Shown: piece after piece, positions 19,252 through 30,257 of the stretch
Position numbering within the stretch: the stretch's first letter is position 1
How the letters are laid out: the number at the start of each line of letters is the position of its first letter
NCBI RefSeq assembly: GCF_014203535.1
Contig: NZ_JACHJI010000002.1
Span: 867,777-931,776 of the forward strand
DNA: 64,000 bases
From: Streptomyces griseomycini
GTDB lineage: Bacteria; Actinomycetota; Actinomycetes; Streptomycetales; Streptomycetaceae
Direction: 5' to 3'
Made by a program: the position numbers and the translations under genes
Notes under the pieces: generated by a model
What the model was told of the DNA's origin: nothing
Databases searched by the model: none
Seen by the model: the letters and a program-made list of their open reading frames with translations, nothing else

Positions 19252-21752
19252 CCCTCCACCTCCTTGGGGGCCTCGCCGGCGAGCGTCGCCGGGCCGATGC
19301 GGACGAGGGAGCCGGGCTGTTCCCCGGTGTCGGAGGCGACGCCGCCGCCGACGGAGTTCATCGGGAGCCACACCACGCGGTCGGGCATCTCGGTGACCTC
19401 CAGGGGCAGTTCGACCGTTCCGGCGGTACCGGTCACCGCCAGCAGGCCGCCGTCCTCGACGCCGACCTCCGCGGCCGTGGCGGCCGACAGGCGCGCGTGG
19501 GCGGCGTGCCGGGTGCCGGCGAGCGCCTCGTCGCCCCGCTGCAGGACGCCCTGGTCGAGCAGCAGCCGGTGCCCGGCGAGCACCGCCTCCCCGGCGGCCG
19601 GCCGGGGCAGGGCGCCCGCGGTCTCCAGCGGGTCGGTGGCCCGCGGCCCGTCCCAGGCGCCGAGCCGGTCGAGCTCCGCGCGGATCGTGCGCAGGTCCGG
19701 CAGCCCCAGGTGGACGTCCATGGCGTCGGCCAGCATCTGCAGCACGCGCGCGTCGGTGGGCGCGAGACGCCGGGTCATGTGGTCGGGCTTGAGCGCCGCC
19801 TCGAACATGCGGACGCGGCCTTCCCAGTTGAGGAAGGTGCCGGCCTTCTCGGCGACCGCGGCGACGGGCAGGACCACGTCGGCGAGCCCGGTGACCTCGC
19901 CGGGCCGCAGCTCCAGCGAGACCACGAACCCGGCCTCGGCGAGTGCCGCACGCGCGCGTGCCGGGTCGGGCAGGTCGGCGACCTCCACGCCCGCGACCAG
20001 CAGCGCCTGGAGCTCACCGCGCAGGGCCGCCTCGACGATCTGGCCGGTGTCGCGGCCGTAGCGGTGCGGCAGTTCGGCGACGCCCCAGAGGGCGGCGACC
20101 TCCTCACGCGCGCGGGGGTCGGTCGCCGGGCGGCCGCCCGGCAGCAGCGACGGCAGCGCGCCCGCCTCGACGGCGCCCCGTTCCCCGGCCCGGCGCGGGA
20201 TCCACACCAGCCGGGCGCCGGTCGCGGCGGCGGTCCGGACCACCGCGGTCAGGCCGCCCCGCACGGCCGCCAGCCGCTCGCCGACGACGATCACCGCGCC
20301 GTCGGTCCGCAGCGCCTCGGCGGCCACGGCCCCGTCGCCCTCCAGGCCGACGCCGCTCGAGAGCGCGTCCAGCCACTCGGTCTCGGTGCCGGGAGCCGCC
20401 GGCAGCAGCGTGCCGCCGGCCTTCGTCAGACCGCGCGTGGCGTGCGTGGCCAGGGCGAAGGTCTTCTGCCCGTGCCTGCGCCAGGCCTTGCGCAGCCGCA
20501 GGAAGACGCCGGGCGCCTCCTCCTCCGACTCGAACCCGACCAGCAGGACGGCGGGCGCCTTCTCCAGCGACGTGTACGTGACGCCCGTGCCGTCGAGGTC
20601 GCGTCCGCGGCCCGCGACCCGCGCGGCGAGGAAGTCGGCCTCCTCGCCGCTGTGCACGCGCGCGCGGAAGTCGATGTCGTTGGTGTCGAGCGCCACGCGC
20701 GCGAACTTGCTGTAGGCGTAGGCGTCCTCGACGGTGAGCCGTCCGCCGGTGAGGACACCGGTGCGGCCCCGCGAGGCCAGCAGCCCCTGGGCCGCGATCT
20801 GCAGCGCGTCGGGCCACGAGGCGGGCTCCAGCTCGCCCTCCGCGTTGCGCACCAGCGGCGTCTCGAGCCGGCCCGGCAGCTGCGCGTACCGGAACGCGAA
20901 GCGCCCCTTGTCGCAGATCCACTCCTCGTTGACCTCGGGGTCCTCGGCGGCGAGCCGCCGCATGACCTTGCCGCGCCGGTGGTCGGTGCGGGTGGCGCAG
21001 CCGCCGGAGCAGTGCTCGCACACCGACGGCGAGGAGATCAGGTCGAAGGGGCGGGAGCGGAACCGGTAGGCCGCCGAGGTGAGCGCGCCGACCGGGCAGA
21101 TCTGGATGGTGTTGCCGGAGAAGTACGACTCGAAGGGGTCGCCCTCGCCGGTGCCGACCTGCTGCAGCGCGCCCCGCTCGATCAGCTCGATCATCGGGTC
21201 GCCCGCGACCTGGTTGGAGAACCGGGTGCAGCGGGCGCACAGCACGCACCGCTCGCGGTCGAGCAGCACCTGCGTGGAGACCGGGACGGGCTTCTCGTAG
21301 GTGCGCTTCCTGCCCTCGAAGCGGGACTCGGCGTTGCCGTGCGACATCGCCTGGTTCTGCAGCGGGCACTCGCCGCCCTTGTCGCAGACCGGGCAGTCCA
21401 GCGGGTGGTTGATGAGCAGGAGCTCCATCACGCCCTTCTGGGCCTTCTCGGCGACCGGCGAGGTGAGGTGGGTCTTCACCACCATCCCGTCGGTGCAGGT
21501 GATGGTGCAGGAGGCCATCGGCTTGCGCTGGCCCTCGACCTCGACGATGCACTGGCGGCAGGCGCCGGCCGGATCGAGGAGGGGGTGGTCGCAGAACCGG
21601 GGGATCTCGATGCCGAGCTGCTCGGCGGCCCGGATGACCAGGGTGCCCTTGGGCACGCTGATCCCGATGCCGTCGATCGTCAGCGTGACGAGGTCCTCGG
21701 GCGGGACCGCCGCCTCTCCTCCGCCGGAGGGCGCGCTGGTGGTCACCGTCAT
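19248..21752 (-). CDS. nuoG: NADH-quinone oxidoreductase subunit G
   Basis: The 834-residue iron-sulfur subunit of the peripheral arm has an N-terminal 2Fe-2S domain ([15 protein letters not shown] then a later Cys), a His-ligated 4Fe-4S site ([14 protein letters not shown]), and the CVLCARC set with distal CPVG. It also has CEHCSGGC plus a Cys ~28 residues on, which would bind the extra N7 cluster. The remainder is a molybdopterin-oxidoreductase-like domain without catalytic function. ATG 21752 overlaps nuoF as ATGA. Confidence 0.95.
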   Translation of the reverse strand: MTVTTSAPSGGGEAAVPPEDLVTLTIDGIGISVPKGTLVIRAAEQLGIEIPRFCDHPLLDPAGACRQCIVEVEGQRKPMASCTITCTDGMVVKTHLTSPVAEKAQKGVMELLLINHPLDCPVCDKGGECPLQNQAMSHGNAESRFEGRKRTYEKPVPVSTQVLLDRERCVLCARCTRFSNQVAGDPMIELIERGALQQVGTGEGDPFESYFSGNTIQICPVGALTSAAYRFRSRPFDLISSPSVCEHCSGGCATRTDHRRGKVMRRLAAEDPEVNEEWICDKGRFAFRYAQLPGRLETPLVRNAEGELEPASWPDALQIAAQGLLASRGRTGVLTGGRLTVEDAYAYSKFARVALDTNDIDFRARVHSGEEADFLAARVAGRGRDLDGTGVTYTSLEKAPAVLLVGFESEEEAPGVFLRLRKAWRRHGQKTFALATHATRGLTKAGGTLLPAAPGTETEWLDALSSGVGLEGDGAVAAEALRTDGAVIVVGERLAAVRGGLTAVVRTAAATGARLVWIPRRAGERGAVEAGALPSLLPGGRPATDPRAREEVAALWGVAELPHRYGRDTGQIVEAALRGELQALLVAGVEVADLPDPARARAALAEAGFVVSLELRPGEVTGLADVVLPVAAVAEKAGTFLNWEGRVRMFEAALKPDHMTRRLAPTDARVLQMLADAMDVHLGLPDLRTIRAELDRLGAWDGPRATDPLETAGALPRPAAGEAVLAGHRLLLDQGVLQRGDEALAGTRHAAHARLSAATAAEVGVEDGGLLAVTGTAGTVELPLEVTEMPDRVVWLPMNSVGGGVASDTGEQPGSLVRIGPATLAGEAPKEVEG

Positions 21753-23098
21753 GCGTTCACCTCCGTACGGTGGTCGGCCCAGGCCGTCGACCTGGCCGGG
21801 TCGAAGGGGCAGCCCCGGCCCGTGACGTGCTGCTCGTACTCCTCGCGGAAGTACTTGAGCGAGGAGAAGATCGGCGAGGCGGCGCCGTCGCCGAGGGCGC
21901 AGAAGGACTTGCCGTTGATGTTGTCGGCGATGTCGTTGAGCTTGTCGAGGTCGGACATCCGGCCCTTGCCGGCCTCGATGTCGCGCAGCAGCTGGACGAG
22001 CCAGTACGTCCCCTCGCGGCAGGGGGTGCACTTGCCGCAGGACTCGTGGGCGTAGAACTCGGTCCAGCGGGTGACGGCGCGGACGACGCAGGTCGTCTCG
22101 TCGAAGCACTGCAGGGCCTTCGTGCCGAGCATGGAACCCGCGGCGCCCACTCCTTCGTAGTCGAGGGGGACGTCGAGGTGCTCGTCGGTGAACATCGGCG
22201 TCGAGGAGCCGCCCGGCGTCCAGAACTTCAGGCGGTGCCCGGGCCGCATGCCGCCGCCCATCTCGAGCAGCTGGCGCAGCGTGATGCCGAGCGGCGCCTC
22301 GTACTGGCCGGGGTTGGCGACGTGGCCGCTGAGGGAGTAGAGCGTGAAGCCGGGGGACTTCTCGCTGCCCATCGAGCGGAACCATTCCTTGCCCCGGTTC
22401 ATGATGGCGGGAACCGACGCGATCGACTCGACGTTGTTCACCACAGTCGGGCACGCGTAGAGGCCCGCGACGGCGGGGAAGGGGGGACGGAGCCGCGGTT
22501 GGCCCCGGCGGCCTTCGAGCGAGTCGAGCAGTGCGGTCTCCTCACCGCAGATGTACGCGCCCGCGCCCGCGTGCACGGTGAGCTCGAGGTCGAGTCCGCT
22601 GCCCAGGATGTTCTCGCCGAGGAAGCCGGCCGCGTAGGCCTCGCGCACGGCCTCGTGCAACCGCCGCAGTACGGGGACGACCTCGCCCCGCAGGTAGATG
22701 AAGGCGTGGGACGACCTGATGGCGTAGCACGCGATGACGATGCCCTCGATGAGGCTGTGCGGGTTCGCGAAGAGGAGCGGGATGTCCTTGCACGTCCCGG
22801 GCTCCGACTCGTCGGCGTTGACGACGAGATAGTGGGGCTTGCCGTCCCCCTGCGGGATGAACTGCCACTTCATCCCCGTCGGGAAGCCGGCGCCGCCGCG
22901 CCCGCGCAGACCGGAGTCCTTGACGTACGCGATGACGTCGTCCGGTGACATGGCGAGCGCCTTGCGCAGCCCCTCGTACCCCTCGTGCCTCTTGTAGACG
23001 TCCAGCGTCCAGGACTCGTCCTCGTCCCAGAAGGCCGACAGCACGGGTGCGAGCAGCTTCTCCGGGCTCGTGTCCTTGAGTTCGGGTGCCAAGGTCAT
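21749..23098 (-). CDS. nuoF: NADH-quinone oxidoreductase subunit F
   Basis: The 449-residue subunit binds NADH and FMN. The Gly-rich nucleotide/FMN segment [11 protein letters not shown] lies at residues 65-75. The 4Fe-4S N3 ligands are in [11 protein letters not shown] plus a Cys ~40 residues later in [11 protein letters not shown] 23098 overlaps the last base of the nuoE stop. With NuoE and NuoG it forms the electron-input module. Confidence 0.95.
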   Translation of the reverse strand: MTLAPELKDTSPEKLLAPVLSAFWDEDESWTLDVYKRHEGYEGLRKALAMSPDDVIAYVKDSGLRGRGGAGFPTGMKWQFIPQGDGKPHYLVVNADESEPGTCKDIPLLFANPHSLIEGIVIACYAIRSSHAFIYLRGEVVPVLRRLHEAVREAYAAGFLGENILGSGLDLELTVHAGAGAYICGEETALLDSLEGRRGQPRLRPPFPAVAGLYACPTVVNNVESIASVPAIMNRGKEWFRSMGSEKSPGFTLYSLSGHVANPGQYEAPLGITLRQLLEMGGGMRPGHRLKFWTPGGSSTPMFTDEHLDVPLDYEGVGAAGSMLGTKALQCFDETTCVVRAVTRWTEFYAHESCGKCTPCREGTYWLVQLLRDIEAGKGRMSDLDKLNDIADNINGKSFCALGDGAASPIFSSLKYFREEYEQHVTGRGCPFDPARSTAWADHRTEVNA

Positions 23099-23958
23099 CA
23101 CTCCCCCTCCTCGGCGGCGGGACCCGACGGGTGGGCCGGGTCGGAGGCCGATGTGTCCTGCGGCGCGTCGTGCGAGCTGAGGTGCTCGGTGGGCGACGGC
23201 TCGTGCGGCGGGGTGTCCTGGGGCACCTCGCCCCGCGGGTGCACCACACGCGCGGGTGCGGCCTCCCCCTTGGCCAGCTTCAGACCGACCAGGGAAGCGG
23301 GTCCCGCGCTTCCCGTGGCCTCGACGGCGCCCTCCCGCTCGTCGGGGAAGCCGGCCAGGATCCGCGCGGTCTCCTTGAAGGTGCACAGGGGCGCCCCGCG
23401 CGTGGGCGCGACCGGACGGCCGGCGCGCAGGTCGTCGACGATGCGCTTGGCGCTCTCGGGGGTCTGGTTGTCGAAGAACTCCCAGTTCACCATCACCACG
23501 GGCGCGAAGTCGCAGGCCGCGTTGCACTCGATGTGCTCCAGGGTGACCTTGCCGTCGTCGGTGGTCTCGCCGTTGCCGACGCCGAGGTGCTCCTGGAGCT
23601 CCTCGAAGATCACGTCGCCGCCCATGACGGCGCACAGGGTGTTGGTGCACACCCCGACCTGGTAGTCGCCGCTCGGCCTGCGCCGGTACATGGTGTAGAA
23701 GGTGGCGACCGCGGTCACCTCGGCCGTGGTCAGGCCGAGCACGTCCGCGCAGAACCGCATCCCGGTGCGCGTGACGTGGCCCTCCTCCGACTGCACGAGG
23801 TGCAGCAGCGGCAGGAGGGCGGACCGGGAGTCCGGGTAGCGGGCGACGATCTCGCGCGCGTCGGTCTCCAGCCGGGCCCGGACGTCGTCCGGGTAGGCGG
23901 GTGCGGGCAGTTCGGGCATGCCCAGGCTGACGCCCCGCTCCGAAGAAGAGGTGGTCAC
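23098..23958 (-). CDS. nuoE: NADH-quinone oxidoreductase subunit E
   Basis: The 286-residue thioredoxin-fold subunit carries the 2Fe-2S cluster N1a, with ligands in CTNTLC and ECNAAC. The usual family length is about 170-240, and the excess is a C-terminal Pro/Ser/Glu/His-rich tail of ~80 residues that looks disordered. It starts at GTG 23958 with a 4-nt overlap with nuoD. Confidence 0.94.
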   Translation of the reverse strand: MTTSSSERGVSLGMPELPAPAYPDDVRARLETDAREIVARYPDSRSALLPLLHLVQSEEGHVTRTGMRFCADVLGLTTAEVTAVATFYTMYRRRPSGDYQVGVCTNTLCAVMGGDVIFEELQEHLGVGNGETTDDGKVTLEHIECNAACDFAPVVMVNWEFFDNQTPESAKRIVDDLRAGRPVAPTRGAPLCTFKETARILAGFPDEREGAVEATGSAGPASLVGLKLAKGEAAPARVVHPRGEVPQDTPPHEPSPTEHLSSHDAPQDTSASDPAHPSGPAAEEGE

Positions 23959-25277
23959 CGGTCGACGCCTCCCATCACGGGGTCGATGGACGCGACGGCG
24001 ACGATGACGTCGGCGACCTGGCCGCCCTCGCACATCGCCGCCATGGCCTGCAGGTTGGTGAAGGACGGGTCGCGGAAGTGGACCCGGTAGGGGCGGGTGC
24101 CGCCGTCGGAGACGACGTGCACCCCGAGTTCGCCCTTGGGGGACTCGACCGCCGTGTACGCCTGTCCCGGCGGGACCCGGAAGCCCTCGGTGACCAGCTT
24201 GAAGTGGTGGATCAGGGCCTCCATGGAGGTGCCCATGATCTTCTTGATGTGGTCGAGGGAGTTGCCGAGCCCGTCCGGTCCCAGGGCGAGCTGGGCGGGC
24301 CAGGCGATCTTCTTGTCGGCGACCATGACCGGGCCGGGCTGGAGCCGGTCCAGGCACTGCTCGACGATGTGCAGCGACTGGCGCATCTCCTCGAGCCGGA
24401 TCAGGAAGCGGCCGTAGGCGTCGCAGGTGTCGGCGGTCGGGATCTCGAAGTCGTAGGTCTCGTACCCGCAGTACGGCTGGGCCTTGCGCAGGTCGTGCGG
24501 CAGGCCGGTGGAGCGCAGGATCGGGCCGGTGGCGCCGAGGGCCATGCAGCCGGCCAGGTCCAGGTAGCCGATGTCCTGCATGCGGGCCTTGAAGATGGGG
24601 TTCCCGGTGGCGAGCTTGTCGTACTCCGGGAGGTTCTTCTTCATCTTCTTCACGAACGCGCGGATCTGGTCCACCGCGCCGGGCGGCAGGTCCTGGGCGA
24701 GTCCGCCGGGGCGGATGTACGCGTGGTTCATCCTCAGGCCCGTGATGAGCTCGTAGATGTCGAGGATGAGCTCACGGTCGCGGAACCCGTAGATCATGAT
24801 CGTGGTGGCGCCGAGCTCCATGCCGCCGGTGGCGATGCACACCAGGTGGGAGGAGAGGCGGTTCAGCTCCATCAGGAGCACCCGGATGACCGAGGCCCGG
24901 TCGGGCACCTCGTCCTCGATGCCGAGGAGCTTCTCGACCGCGAGACAGTACGCCGTCTCGTTGAAGAACGACGTCAGGTAGTCCATGCGCGTCACGAACG
25001 TGGTGCCCTGCGTCCACGTCCGGTACTCGAGGTTCTTCTCGATGCCGGTGTGGAGGTAGCCGATGCCGCAGCGGGCCTCGGTGACGGTCTCGCCGTCGAT
25101 CTCCAGGATCAGGCGGAGCACGCCGTGGGTGGACGGGTGCTGCGGACCCATGTTGACGACGATGCGCTCGTCGTCGGCGCGGGCCGCGGTCTGGACGACC
25201 TCGTCCCAGTCGCCGCCGGTGACGGTGTAGACGGTGCCCTCGGTGGTCTCGCGAGGGGATGCGTGCGACGTGCTCAC
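23955..25277 (-). CDS. nuoD: NADH-quinone oxidoreductase subunit D
   Basis: The 440-residue subunit is related to the NiFe-hydrogenase large subunit and lines the quinone-binding pocket. The family signature [13 protein letters not shown] (with the quinone-proximal His) and the [14 protein letters not shown] segment are present, and the C-terminal [10 protein letters not shown] is standard. It is encoded separately from nuoC, unlike in E. coli. The GTG start at 25277 overlaps the nuoC stop by 4 nt. Confidence 0.95.
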   Translation of the reverse strand: MSTSHASPRETTEGTVYTVTGGDWDEVVQTAARADDERIVVNMGPQHPSTHGVLRLILEIDGETVTEARCGIGYLHTGIEKNLEYRTWTQGTTFVTRMDYLTSFFNETAYCLAVEKLLGIEDEVPDRASVIRVLLMELNRLSSHLVCIATGGMELGATTIMIYGFRDRELILDIYELITGLRMNHAYIRPGGLAQDLPPGAVDQIRAFVKKMKKNLPEYDKLATGNPIFKARMQDIGYLDLAGCMALGATGPILRSTGLPHDLRKAQPYCGYETYDFEIPTADTCDAYGRFLIRLEEMRQSLHIVEQCLDRLQPGPVMVADKKIAWPAQLALGPDGLGNSLDHIKKIMGTSMEALIHHFKLVTEGFRVPPGQAYTAVESPKGELGVHVVSDGGTRPYRVHFRDPSFTNLQAMAAMCEGGQVADVIVAVASIDPVMGGVDR

Positions 25278-26032
25278 GAGTACGACCTCCGCTGGTCCGG
25301 AGCCGGGATCTGGGCGCCCTTGTACTCGACGGGGATGCCGCCGAGGGAGTAGTCCTTGCGCTGCGGGTGGCCCTGCCAGTCGTCCGGCATCATGATCCGC
25401 GTCAGGGCCGGGTGACCGTCGAAGACGATGCCGAAGAAGTCGTACGTCTCGCGCTCGTGCCAGTCGTTCGTCGGGTAGACCGAGGACAGCGACGGGATGT
25501 GCGGGTCGCTGTCGGGCGCGCTGACCTCCAGGCGGATCAGCCGGTTGTGGGTGATCGAGCGCAGGTGGTAGACGGCGTGCAGCTCGCGGCCCTTGTCGCT
25601 GGGGTAGTGCACGCCGCTGACGCCGGTGCACAGCTCGAAGCGCAGCGCCGGGTCGTCGCGCAGGGTGCGGGCGACGCGGACCAGGTGTTCGCGTTCGATG
25701 TGGAAGGTGAGTTCGCCGCGGTCGACGACCGTCTTCTCGATGGCGTTGCCGGGGAGCAGGCCCTGCTCCTCCAGCGCGCCCTCGAGCTCGTCGGCGACCT
25801 CGTCGAACCAGCCGCCGTAGGGGCGGGTCGCCGGTCCCGGGAGCCGGACCGAGCGGACCAGTCCGCCGTAGCCGGAGGTGTCGCCGCCGTTGTCGGCGCC
25901 GAACATGCCGCGCTGGACGCGGATCTCCTCGCCGCCCTGACCGCGCTGGCCGGGGAGGTTCTGGGCGGAGAGGTCCTTCTCGGGGTTGGCCCCGCCGGCG
26001 CCGTTCGCGCCGTTGCCGTTCGCGTCGCTCAT
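25274..26032 (-). CDS. nuoC: NADH-quinone oxidoreductase subunit C
   Basis: The 252-residue 30-kDa subunit of the peripheral arm has the family signature [17 protein letters not shown] and the [15 protein letters not shown] end. The N-terminal ~45 residues are Asn/Gly-rich and probably disordered. ATG 26032 overlaps nuoB as ATGA. It binds NuoD and helps hold the connecting module. Confidence 0.95.
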   Translation of the reverse strand: MSDANGNGANGAGGANPEKDLSAQNLPGQRGQGGEEIRVQRGMFGADNGGDTSGYGGLVRSVRLPGPATRPYGGWFDEVADELEGALEEQGLLPGNAIEKTVVDRGELTFHIEREHLVRVARTLRDDPALRFELCTGVSGVHYPSDKGRELHAVYHLRSITHNRLIRLEVSAPDSDPHIPSLSSVYPTNDWHERETYDFFGIVFDGHPALTRIMMPDDWQGHPQRKDYSLGGIPVEYKGAQIPAPDQRRSYS

Positions 26033-26583
26033 CGCAGCAGCCCCTTCATCTCGATCGTGGGCAGGGCCTTGAGCGCCGCCTCCTCCGCCTCGCGGGCCGC
26101 CTCCTCGGCGTTCACGCCGAGCTTGGAGCTCTGGATCTTCTGGTGGAGCTTGAGGATGGCGTCCATCAGCATCTCGGGCCGGGGCGGACAGCCGGGGAGG
26201 TAGATGTCGACCGGGACGATGTGGTCGACGCCCTGGACGATCGCGTAGTTGTTGAACATGCCGCCCGAGGAGGCGCAGACCCCCATGGAGATCACCCACT
26301 TGGGGTTCGGCATCTGGTCGTAGACCTGCCGCAGCACGGGCGCCATCTTCTGGCTGACCCGGCCGGCGACGATCATGAGGTCCGCCTGCCGCGGCGAGCC
26401 GCGGAAGACCTCCATGCCGAAGCGCGCCAGGTCGTAACGGCCGGCGCCGGTGGTCATCATCTCGATGGCGCAGCAGGCGAGGCCGAACGTGGCGGGGAAG
26501 ACGGACGACTTGCGCACCCAGCCCGCGGCCTGCTCGACGGTGGTCAGCAGGAAGCCGCTCGGCAGCTTTTCCTCGAGTCCCAT
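26029..26583 (-). CDS. nuoB: NADH-quinone oxidoreductase subunit B
   Basis: The 184-residue subunit carries the terminal 4Fe-4S cluster N2 that reduces the quinone. The tandem Cys37-Cys38 in LACCAIEMM, Cys103 in GVCASSGG and Cys132 in PGCPPRPE are the four ligands. Its start lies 13 nt after nuoA. A Lys/Glu/Ala-rich C-terminal tail follows the conserved core. Confidence 0.96.
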   Translation of the reverse strand: MGLEEKLPSGFLLTTVEQAAGWVRKSSVFPATFGLACCAIEMMTTGAGRYDLARFGMEVFRGSPRQADLMIVAGRVSQKMAPVLRQVYDQMPNPKWVISMGVCASSGGMFNNYAIVQGVDHIVPVDIYLPGCPPRPEMLMDAILKLHQKIQSSKLGVNAEEAAREAEEAALKALPTIEMKGLLR

Positions 26584-26596
26584 GGCTAAAGACCCC

Positions 26597-26956
26597 TCAG
26601 TCCCATTCCAGGCCGCCGCGCCGCCATACGTACGCGTACGCGACGAAGACGGTGAGCACGAAGAGCAGCATCTCCACGAGCCCGAAGATCCCCAGGGCGT
26701 CGAAGGTGACGGCCCAGGGGTAGAGGAAGACGATCTCGATATCGAAGATGATGAAGAGCATCGCCGTCAGGTAGTACTTGATGGGGAAGCGCCCGCCGCC
26801 GGCCGGCGTGGGGGTCGGTTCGATACCGCACTCGTAGGCCTCGAGCTTGGCGCGGTTGTACCGCTTCGGACCGATCAGCGTGGCCATGACCACGGAGAAG
26901 ATCGCAAAGCCTGCCCCGAGGGCTCCCAGTACGAGGATGGGCGCATACGCGTTCAC
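26597..26956 (-). CDS. nuoA: NADH-quinone oxidoreductase subunit A
   Basis: The 119-residue protein has three transmembrane helices. The YECGIEP loop carries the conserved Cys at the quinone site, and [18 protein letters not shown] is diagnostic. The first gene of the operon starts at GTG 26956 with a GAGGAG site upstream. A Rex-like operator is centred about 115 nt upstream. Confidence 0.95.
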   Translation of the reverse strand: MNAYAPILVLGALGAGFAIFSVVMATLIGPKRYNRAKLEAYECGIEPTPTPAGGGRFPIKYYLTAMLFIIFDIEIVFLYPWAVTFDALGIFGLVEMLLFVLTVFVAYAYVWRRGGLEWD

Positions 26957-27709
26957 CGCTCCTCGCTCCTCTCAGTCGGCACTGACTGCTGGCGGTTGTG
27001 CATCGGGCCCTTCCGCCTCACCAGCCCCACGAACCACGCCCGCCCCGGCGAAGATCGAGAACATGTGAAGCAGGTCACAAGCCCAACCGCTCCGCATCTT
27101 ATGCCCGCCGGTCTGTGATCTGCGACACGGGGTATCGCACAAGCTTTGTGATCTCCACCACCTGACGAACGATCATGAAGTCGGATGAGCGTCGATCTTC
27201 ACACGCGAAGCGTTCGCGCGCTCACGAAACGTGACAATCCGCCTCGTCGATGCAGGCCAGAGGGTGCGTCTCCATATCAAGATGCTTCCCCTGCATGCAA
27301 ATTGGCGCTGGACTCGATCTCTTGATAGAGGGCCCGTTCACACTTCGGAGGGGATGTGAGGCGCGATGTGGACACGTGCACGCGTTCACGAAGTCCCGGC
27401 GTCGTGATCCGGTCGTGATCAACCCCGCCGGACGCGGTGACGAGGGCAACCGTTCCGTGACCTCCATCACATCCATGAGAGATCGATGAGAAGGGGGCTT
27501 GGCCAACCGGACCAACCGGTGGTAAGCGGAGGGCAATCCGGACGTAATGACGAAAGACCGTGATCACGGGCCGGTCACGGGCCGCCCGCAATGTCCGTTA
27601 CGGCGTCAGGGGAGAGCGACACGCCCGGGATTCGGGGCTCGACTGAACAACTGTGGCGCAGCACACGTTTCTTGTAGATATGAAGGAGCCCCTGGTACCG
27701 GTTGTTCCC
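26957..27709. other. 753-bp divergent control region between nuoA and the NlpC/P60 gene
   Basis: The region is less GC-rich than its neighbours and contains the Rex-like site. No ORF in it has a ribosome site or coding character. The part near 27490-27700 could be a structured leader of the hydrolase gene, since Streptomyces wall-hydrolase genes often have long leaders. I searched it for the conserved CCGACAGCUAACC core of the c-di-AMP (ydaO) riboswitch and did not find it. Confidence 0.5.
27064..27079. promoter_or_regulatory. Putative Rex operator (ROP) upstream of nuoA
   Basis: The 16-mer TGTGAAGCAGGTCACA is an interrupted palindrome that matches the Streptomyces Rex operator consensus (TGTGAACNNNTTCACA) at all but two fixed positions. 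It lies 107 nt upstream of the nuoA start, where a promoter is expected. Rex is the NADH/NAD+-sensing repressor known to control respiratory operons in S. coelicolor. Binding here is inferred from sequence only. Confidence 0.65.
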
Positions 27710-28516
27710 ATGTCCCACACCGCTCACATACGCAGCCACCGGAAGCCCCGCCGTACCGCGCAGTCCGCGCTCGCCGTGCGGGCCGGAGTTGCCGGTGGCG
27801 TCCTCAGCACCCTGGCAGTCGCCGGGGCGTCGGGTTCGGCGAACGCCGCCGAACCGGTGACGCAGACCCTCGAACTGCCCACCCTGACGGCCGACCTGGC
27901 CGCTCAGATCGCCCAGTCCGCGGACGCCACCCAGCAGGCCGCCGCGAACTACCAGCTGCAGGCCGAGCGTGACGCGGCCGCCGCCCAGGCCGCCAAGGAG
28001 GCCGAGGCGGACCTCGCCGAGGCCAAGGAGAAGGCCGAGGCCAAGAAGAAGGCCGCGGAGGAGGCCCGCAAGGCCGCCGCCGAGCGCGCCGCGCGCGACG
28101 CCGAGCGCACCACCCTCTCCGCCTCCGCCTCCACCGCCACGACGGCCTCCGCGCCGGCCAGCGGCAGCGTCGCGACGGTCATCGCCTTCCTCAAGGCGCA
28201 GGTGGGCGACGCCTACGTCATGGGCGCCTCGGGCCCCAACGCCTGGGACTGCTCGAGCCTGGTGCAGGCCGCGTTCAAGCAGGTCGGCGTCGACCTGCCG
28301 CGCGTCTCGCAGGACCAGTCGATGTCCGGCACCGACGTCCCGCTGTCCCAGGTCCAGGTCGGCGACATCCTCTACTGGGGCGGCAAGGGCTCCGCGTACC
28401 ACGTGGGCGTCTACATCGGGGGCGGCCAGTACCTGGACGCCGCCAACCCCTCCAAGGGCGTCGTCATCCAGGACCTCTCCGGCTACCCCGCGTCGGGTGC
28501 CGTGCGCGTGCTCTGA
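27710..28516 (+). CDS. Secreted NlpC/P60 cell-wall endopeptidase
   Basis: The 268-residue protein has a basic N-terminus and hydrophobic stretch with signal-peptide character (cleavage near ANA-AEP, ~46-49), then a coiled-coil-forming Ala/Glu/Lys-rich segment (~85-135) and a C-terminal NlpC/P60 domain. Catalytic Cys181 is in AWDCSSLV and His231 in AYHVGVY. It should cut stem peptides in peptidoglycan outside the cell. The start is uncertain: ATG 27710 begins the signal peptide but lacks a clear ribosome site, while ATG 27680 and GTG 27653 are in frame upstream. It is divergent from nuoA and followed by a strong hairpin. Confidence 0.88.
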   Translation: MSHTAHIRSHRKPRRTAQSALAVRAGVAGGVLSTLAVAGASGSANAAEPVTQTLELPTLTADLAAQIAQSADATQQAAANYQLQAERDAAAAQAAKEAEADLAEAKEKAEAKKKAAEEARKAAAERAARDAERTTLSASASTATTASAPASGSVATVIAFLKAQVGDAYVMGASGPNAWDCSSLVQAAFKQVGVDLPRVSQDQSMSGTDVPLSQVQVGDILYWGGKGSAYHVGVYIGGGQYLDAANPSKGVVIQDLSGYPASGAVRVL

Positions 28517-28537
28517 TCCGCGCCCACACGGACTGAA

Positions 28538-28566
28538 GGGCCGCTGCCGCTCGGGGGCAGCGGCCC
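28538..28566 (+). terminator. Terminator of the NlpC/P60 gene
   Basis: An 11-bp perfect stem (28538-28548 with 28556-28566) with a 7-nt loop lies 22 nt after the stop codon. Confidence 0.75.
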
Positions 28567-28839
28567 TCCGCCGTTCCCGCCCGGGACCTTCGGGCACTTC
28601 ACGCGTTCCGGCCGCACGCCCGGACCCCTCACCCGCGCCGAGCGAAATCGCCCCCGCTGCCCGAATTGCACCCGGCCGGGGACGCGCTGACGGCCCGCCG
28701 CGTCCGGACGGGAGCGCCGTACGGCCTCGTGACGGCCTCTCACAGGGCCCCGCACCGACGCCGACGGCCCCGAGCCCGCCCTTCGGGCTCCGGGCCGTCC
28801 GCGGTGCCGCTCACGGCCTCGCGCTCCGCGGCCCCGGGC

Positions 28840-28864
28840 GGTGGCGCCGCCGCCCGGCGCCACC
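28840..28864 (-). terminator. Terminator of the menJ-like gene
   Basis: A 9-bp perfect stem (28840-28848 with 28856-28864) with a 7-nt loop lies 12 nt beyond the stop of the minus-strand reductase gene. Confidence 0.65.
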
Positions 28865-28875
28865 CCGCCGGCGCG

Positions 28876-30159
28876 TCACGCCTTCGGCGCCACCTTGCTC
28901 AGGCCGTTGATGATGCGGTCCATCGCGTCGCCGCCCGTCGGGTCCGTCAGGTTGGCGAGCAGCTTCAGGGTGAACTTCATGAGCAGGGGGTGCGTCAGTC
29001 CGCGCTGGGCGGCGATCTGCATGATCTTCGGGTTGCCGATGAGCTTCACGAAGGCGCGGCCGAGCGTGTAGTAGCCGCCGTAGGTGTCCTTCAGGACCCG
29101 CGGGTAGCGCTGGAGGGCGGTCTCCCGCTGGGCCGGCGTGGCACGCGCGTGTGCCTGCACGATGACGTCGGCGGCGATCTGCCCGGACTCCATGGCGTAG
29201 GCGATGCCCTCGCCGTTGAACGGGTTCACCAGGCCACCCGCGTCGCCGACGAGGAGCAGCCCGCGCGTGTAGTGCGGCTGGCGGTTGAACGCCATGGGGA
29301 GCGCGGCGCCCCGGATCGGGCCGGTCATGTTGTCCGGCGTGTAGCCCCAGTCCTCCGGCATCGAGGCGCACCAGGCCTTCAGCACCTCGCGCCAGTCCAG
29401 CTCCTTGAAGGAGTCCGAGGTGTTGAGCACGCCGAGGCCGACGTTGCTCGTCCCGTCGCCCATGCCGAAGATCCAGCCGTAGCCGGGCAGCAGGCGGTCC
29501 TGCGGGCCGCGGCGGTCCCACAGCTCCAGCCAGGACTCCAGGTAGTCGTCGTCGTGGCGCGGCGAGGTGAAGTAGGTGCGCACCGCGACGCCCATCGGGC
29601 GGTCCTCGCGGCGGTGCAGCCCCATCGCCAGGGACAGCCGGGTGGAGTTGCCGTCGGCGGCCACCACCAGCGGGGCGTGGAAGGTGACCTCCCGCTTCTC
29701 CTCGCCCAGCTTGGCCTTCACGCCCGTGATGCGCCCGGTGCGGTCGTCGACGATCGGCGCGCCCACGTTGCAGCGCTCGTACAGCCGCGCGCCCGCCTTC
29801 TGCGCCTGCCGGGCGAGCTGCTCGTCGAAGTCGTCGCGCTTGCGGACGAGTCCGTAGTCGGGGAAGGAGGCGAGATCCGGCCAGTCCAGCTGGAGGCGGA
29901 CGCCGCCGCCGATGATGCGCAGGCCCTTGTTGCGCAGCCAGCCGGCCTCCTCGGAGACGTCGATGCCCATCGACACCAGCTGCTTCACGGCGCGCGGGGT
30001 GAGGCCGTCGCCGCAGACCTTCTCCCGCGGGAACTCGGTCTTCTCCAGCAGGAGCACGTCGAGCCCGGACCGGGCCAGGTGGTACGCGGTGGTGGAGCCG
30101 GCTGGCCCCGCGCCCACGACGATCACGTCGGCGGTGTTGTCGGAGAGGGGCTCGGTCAC
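28876..30159 (-). CDS. Geranylgeranyl-reductase-family FAD oxidoreductase, probably menaquinone reductase (MenJ-like)
   Basis: The 427-residue product begins with an FAD-binding motif, VIVVGAGPAGS (residues 12-22). It has the second FAD segment LLVGDAGGLVNPFNGEGI and the PREKVCGDG motif of this family. Family members saturate isoprenoid chains. In Mycobacterium MenJ hydrogenates menaquinone, and Streptomyces make partly hydrogenated MK-9. With menG and mqnC close by and the nuo operon adjacent, that role is the best inference. GTG 30159 follows a GGGGAG site at good spacing; an in-frame ATG at 30210 is the alternative. Confidence 0.85.
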   Translation of the reverse strand: MTEPLSDNTADVIVVGAGPAGSTTAYHLARSGLDVLLLEKTEFPREKVCGDGLTPRAVKQLVSMGIDVSEEAGWLRNKGLRIIGGGVRLQLDWPDLASFPDYGLVRKRDDFDEQLARQAQKAGARLYERCNVGAPIVDDRTGRITGVKAKLGEEKREVTFHAPLVVAADGNSTRLSLAMGLHRREDRPMGVAVRTYFTSPRHDDDYLESWLELWDRRGPQDRLLPGYGWIFGMGDGTSNVGLGVLNTSDSFKELDWREVLKAWCASMPEDWGYTPDNMTGPIRGAALPMAFNRQPHYTRGLLLVGDAGGLVNPFNGEGIAYAMESGQIAADVIVQAHARATPAQRETALQRYPRVLKDTYGGYYTLGRAFVKLIGNPKIMQIAAQRGLTHPLLMKFTLKLLANLTDPTGGDAMDRIINGLSKVAPKA

Positions 30160-30257
30160 GGCGGGATCTCCCCAAGGCTCGAAATCTGCGTGCCGACCGG
30201 CACTGGACATGGGCAGTCTATGCAGCAGAATTGATCACCCGGCTGAAGGGCTGCCCC

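Larger units (their letters stand above)
28517..28875. other. Convergent intergenic region with three hairpins
   Basis: About 360 bp lie between the converging hydrolase and reductase genes. Besides the hairpins at 28538-28566 and 28840-28864 there is a third long one, 28763-28798: an 8-bp stem and a 7-bp stem separated by a one-base mismatch, with a 5-nt loop. No gene is supported here. Confidence 0.6.

Noticed and set aside
27250..27489. Plus-strand 79-codon ORF in the nuo upstream region
   Set aside because: It has no ribosome site and no coding-type GC3. It lies in a region expected to hold promoters.
27490..27700. c-di-AMP (ydaO-type) riboswitch upstream of the NlpC/P60 gene
   Set aside because: Such riboswitches are common before Streptomyces wall hydrolases, but the conserved core sequences (for example CCGACAGCUAACC) are absent. 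Only a general leader can be claimed.
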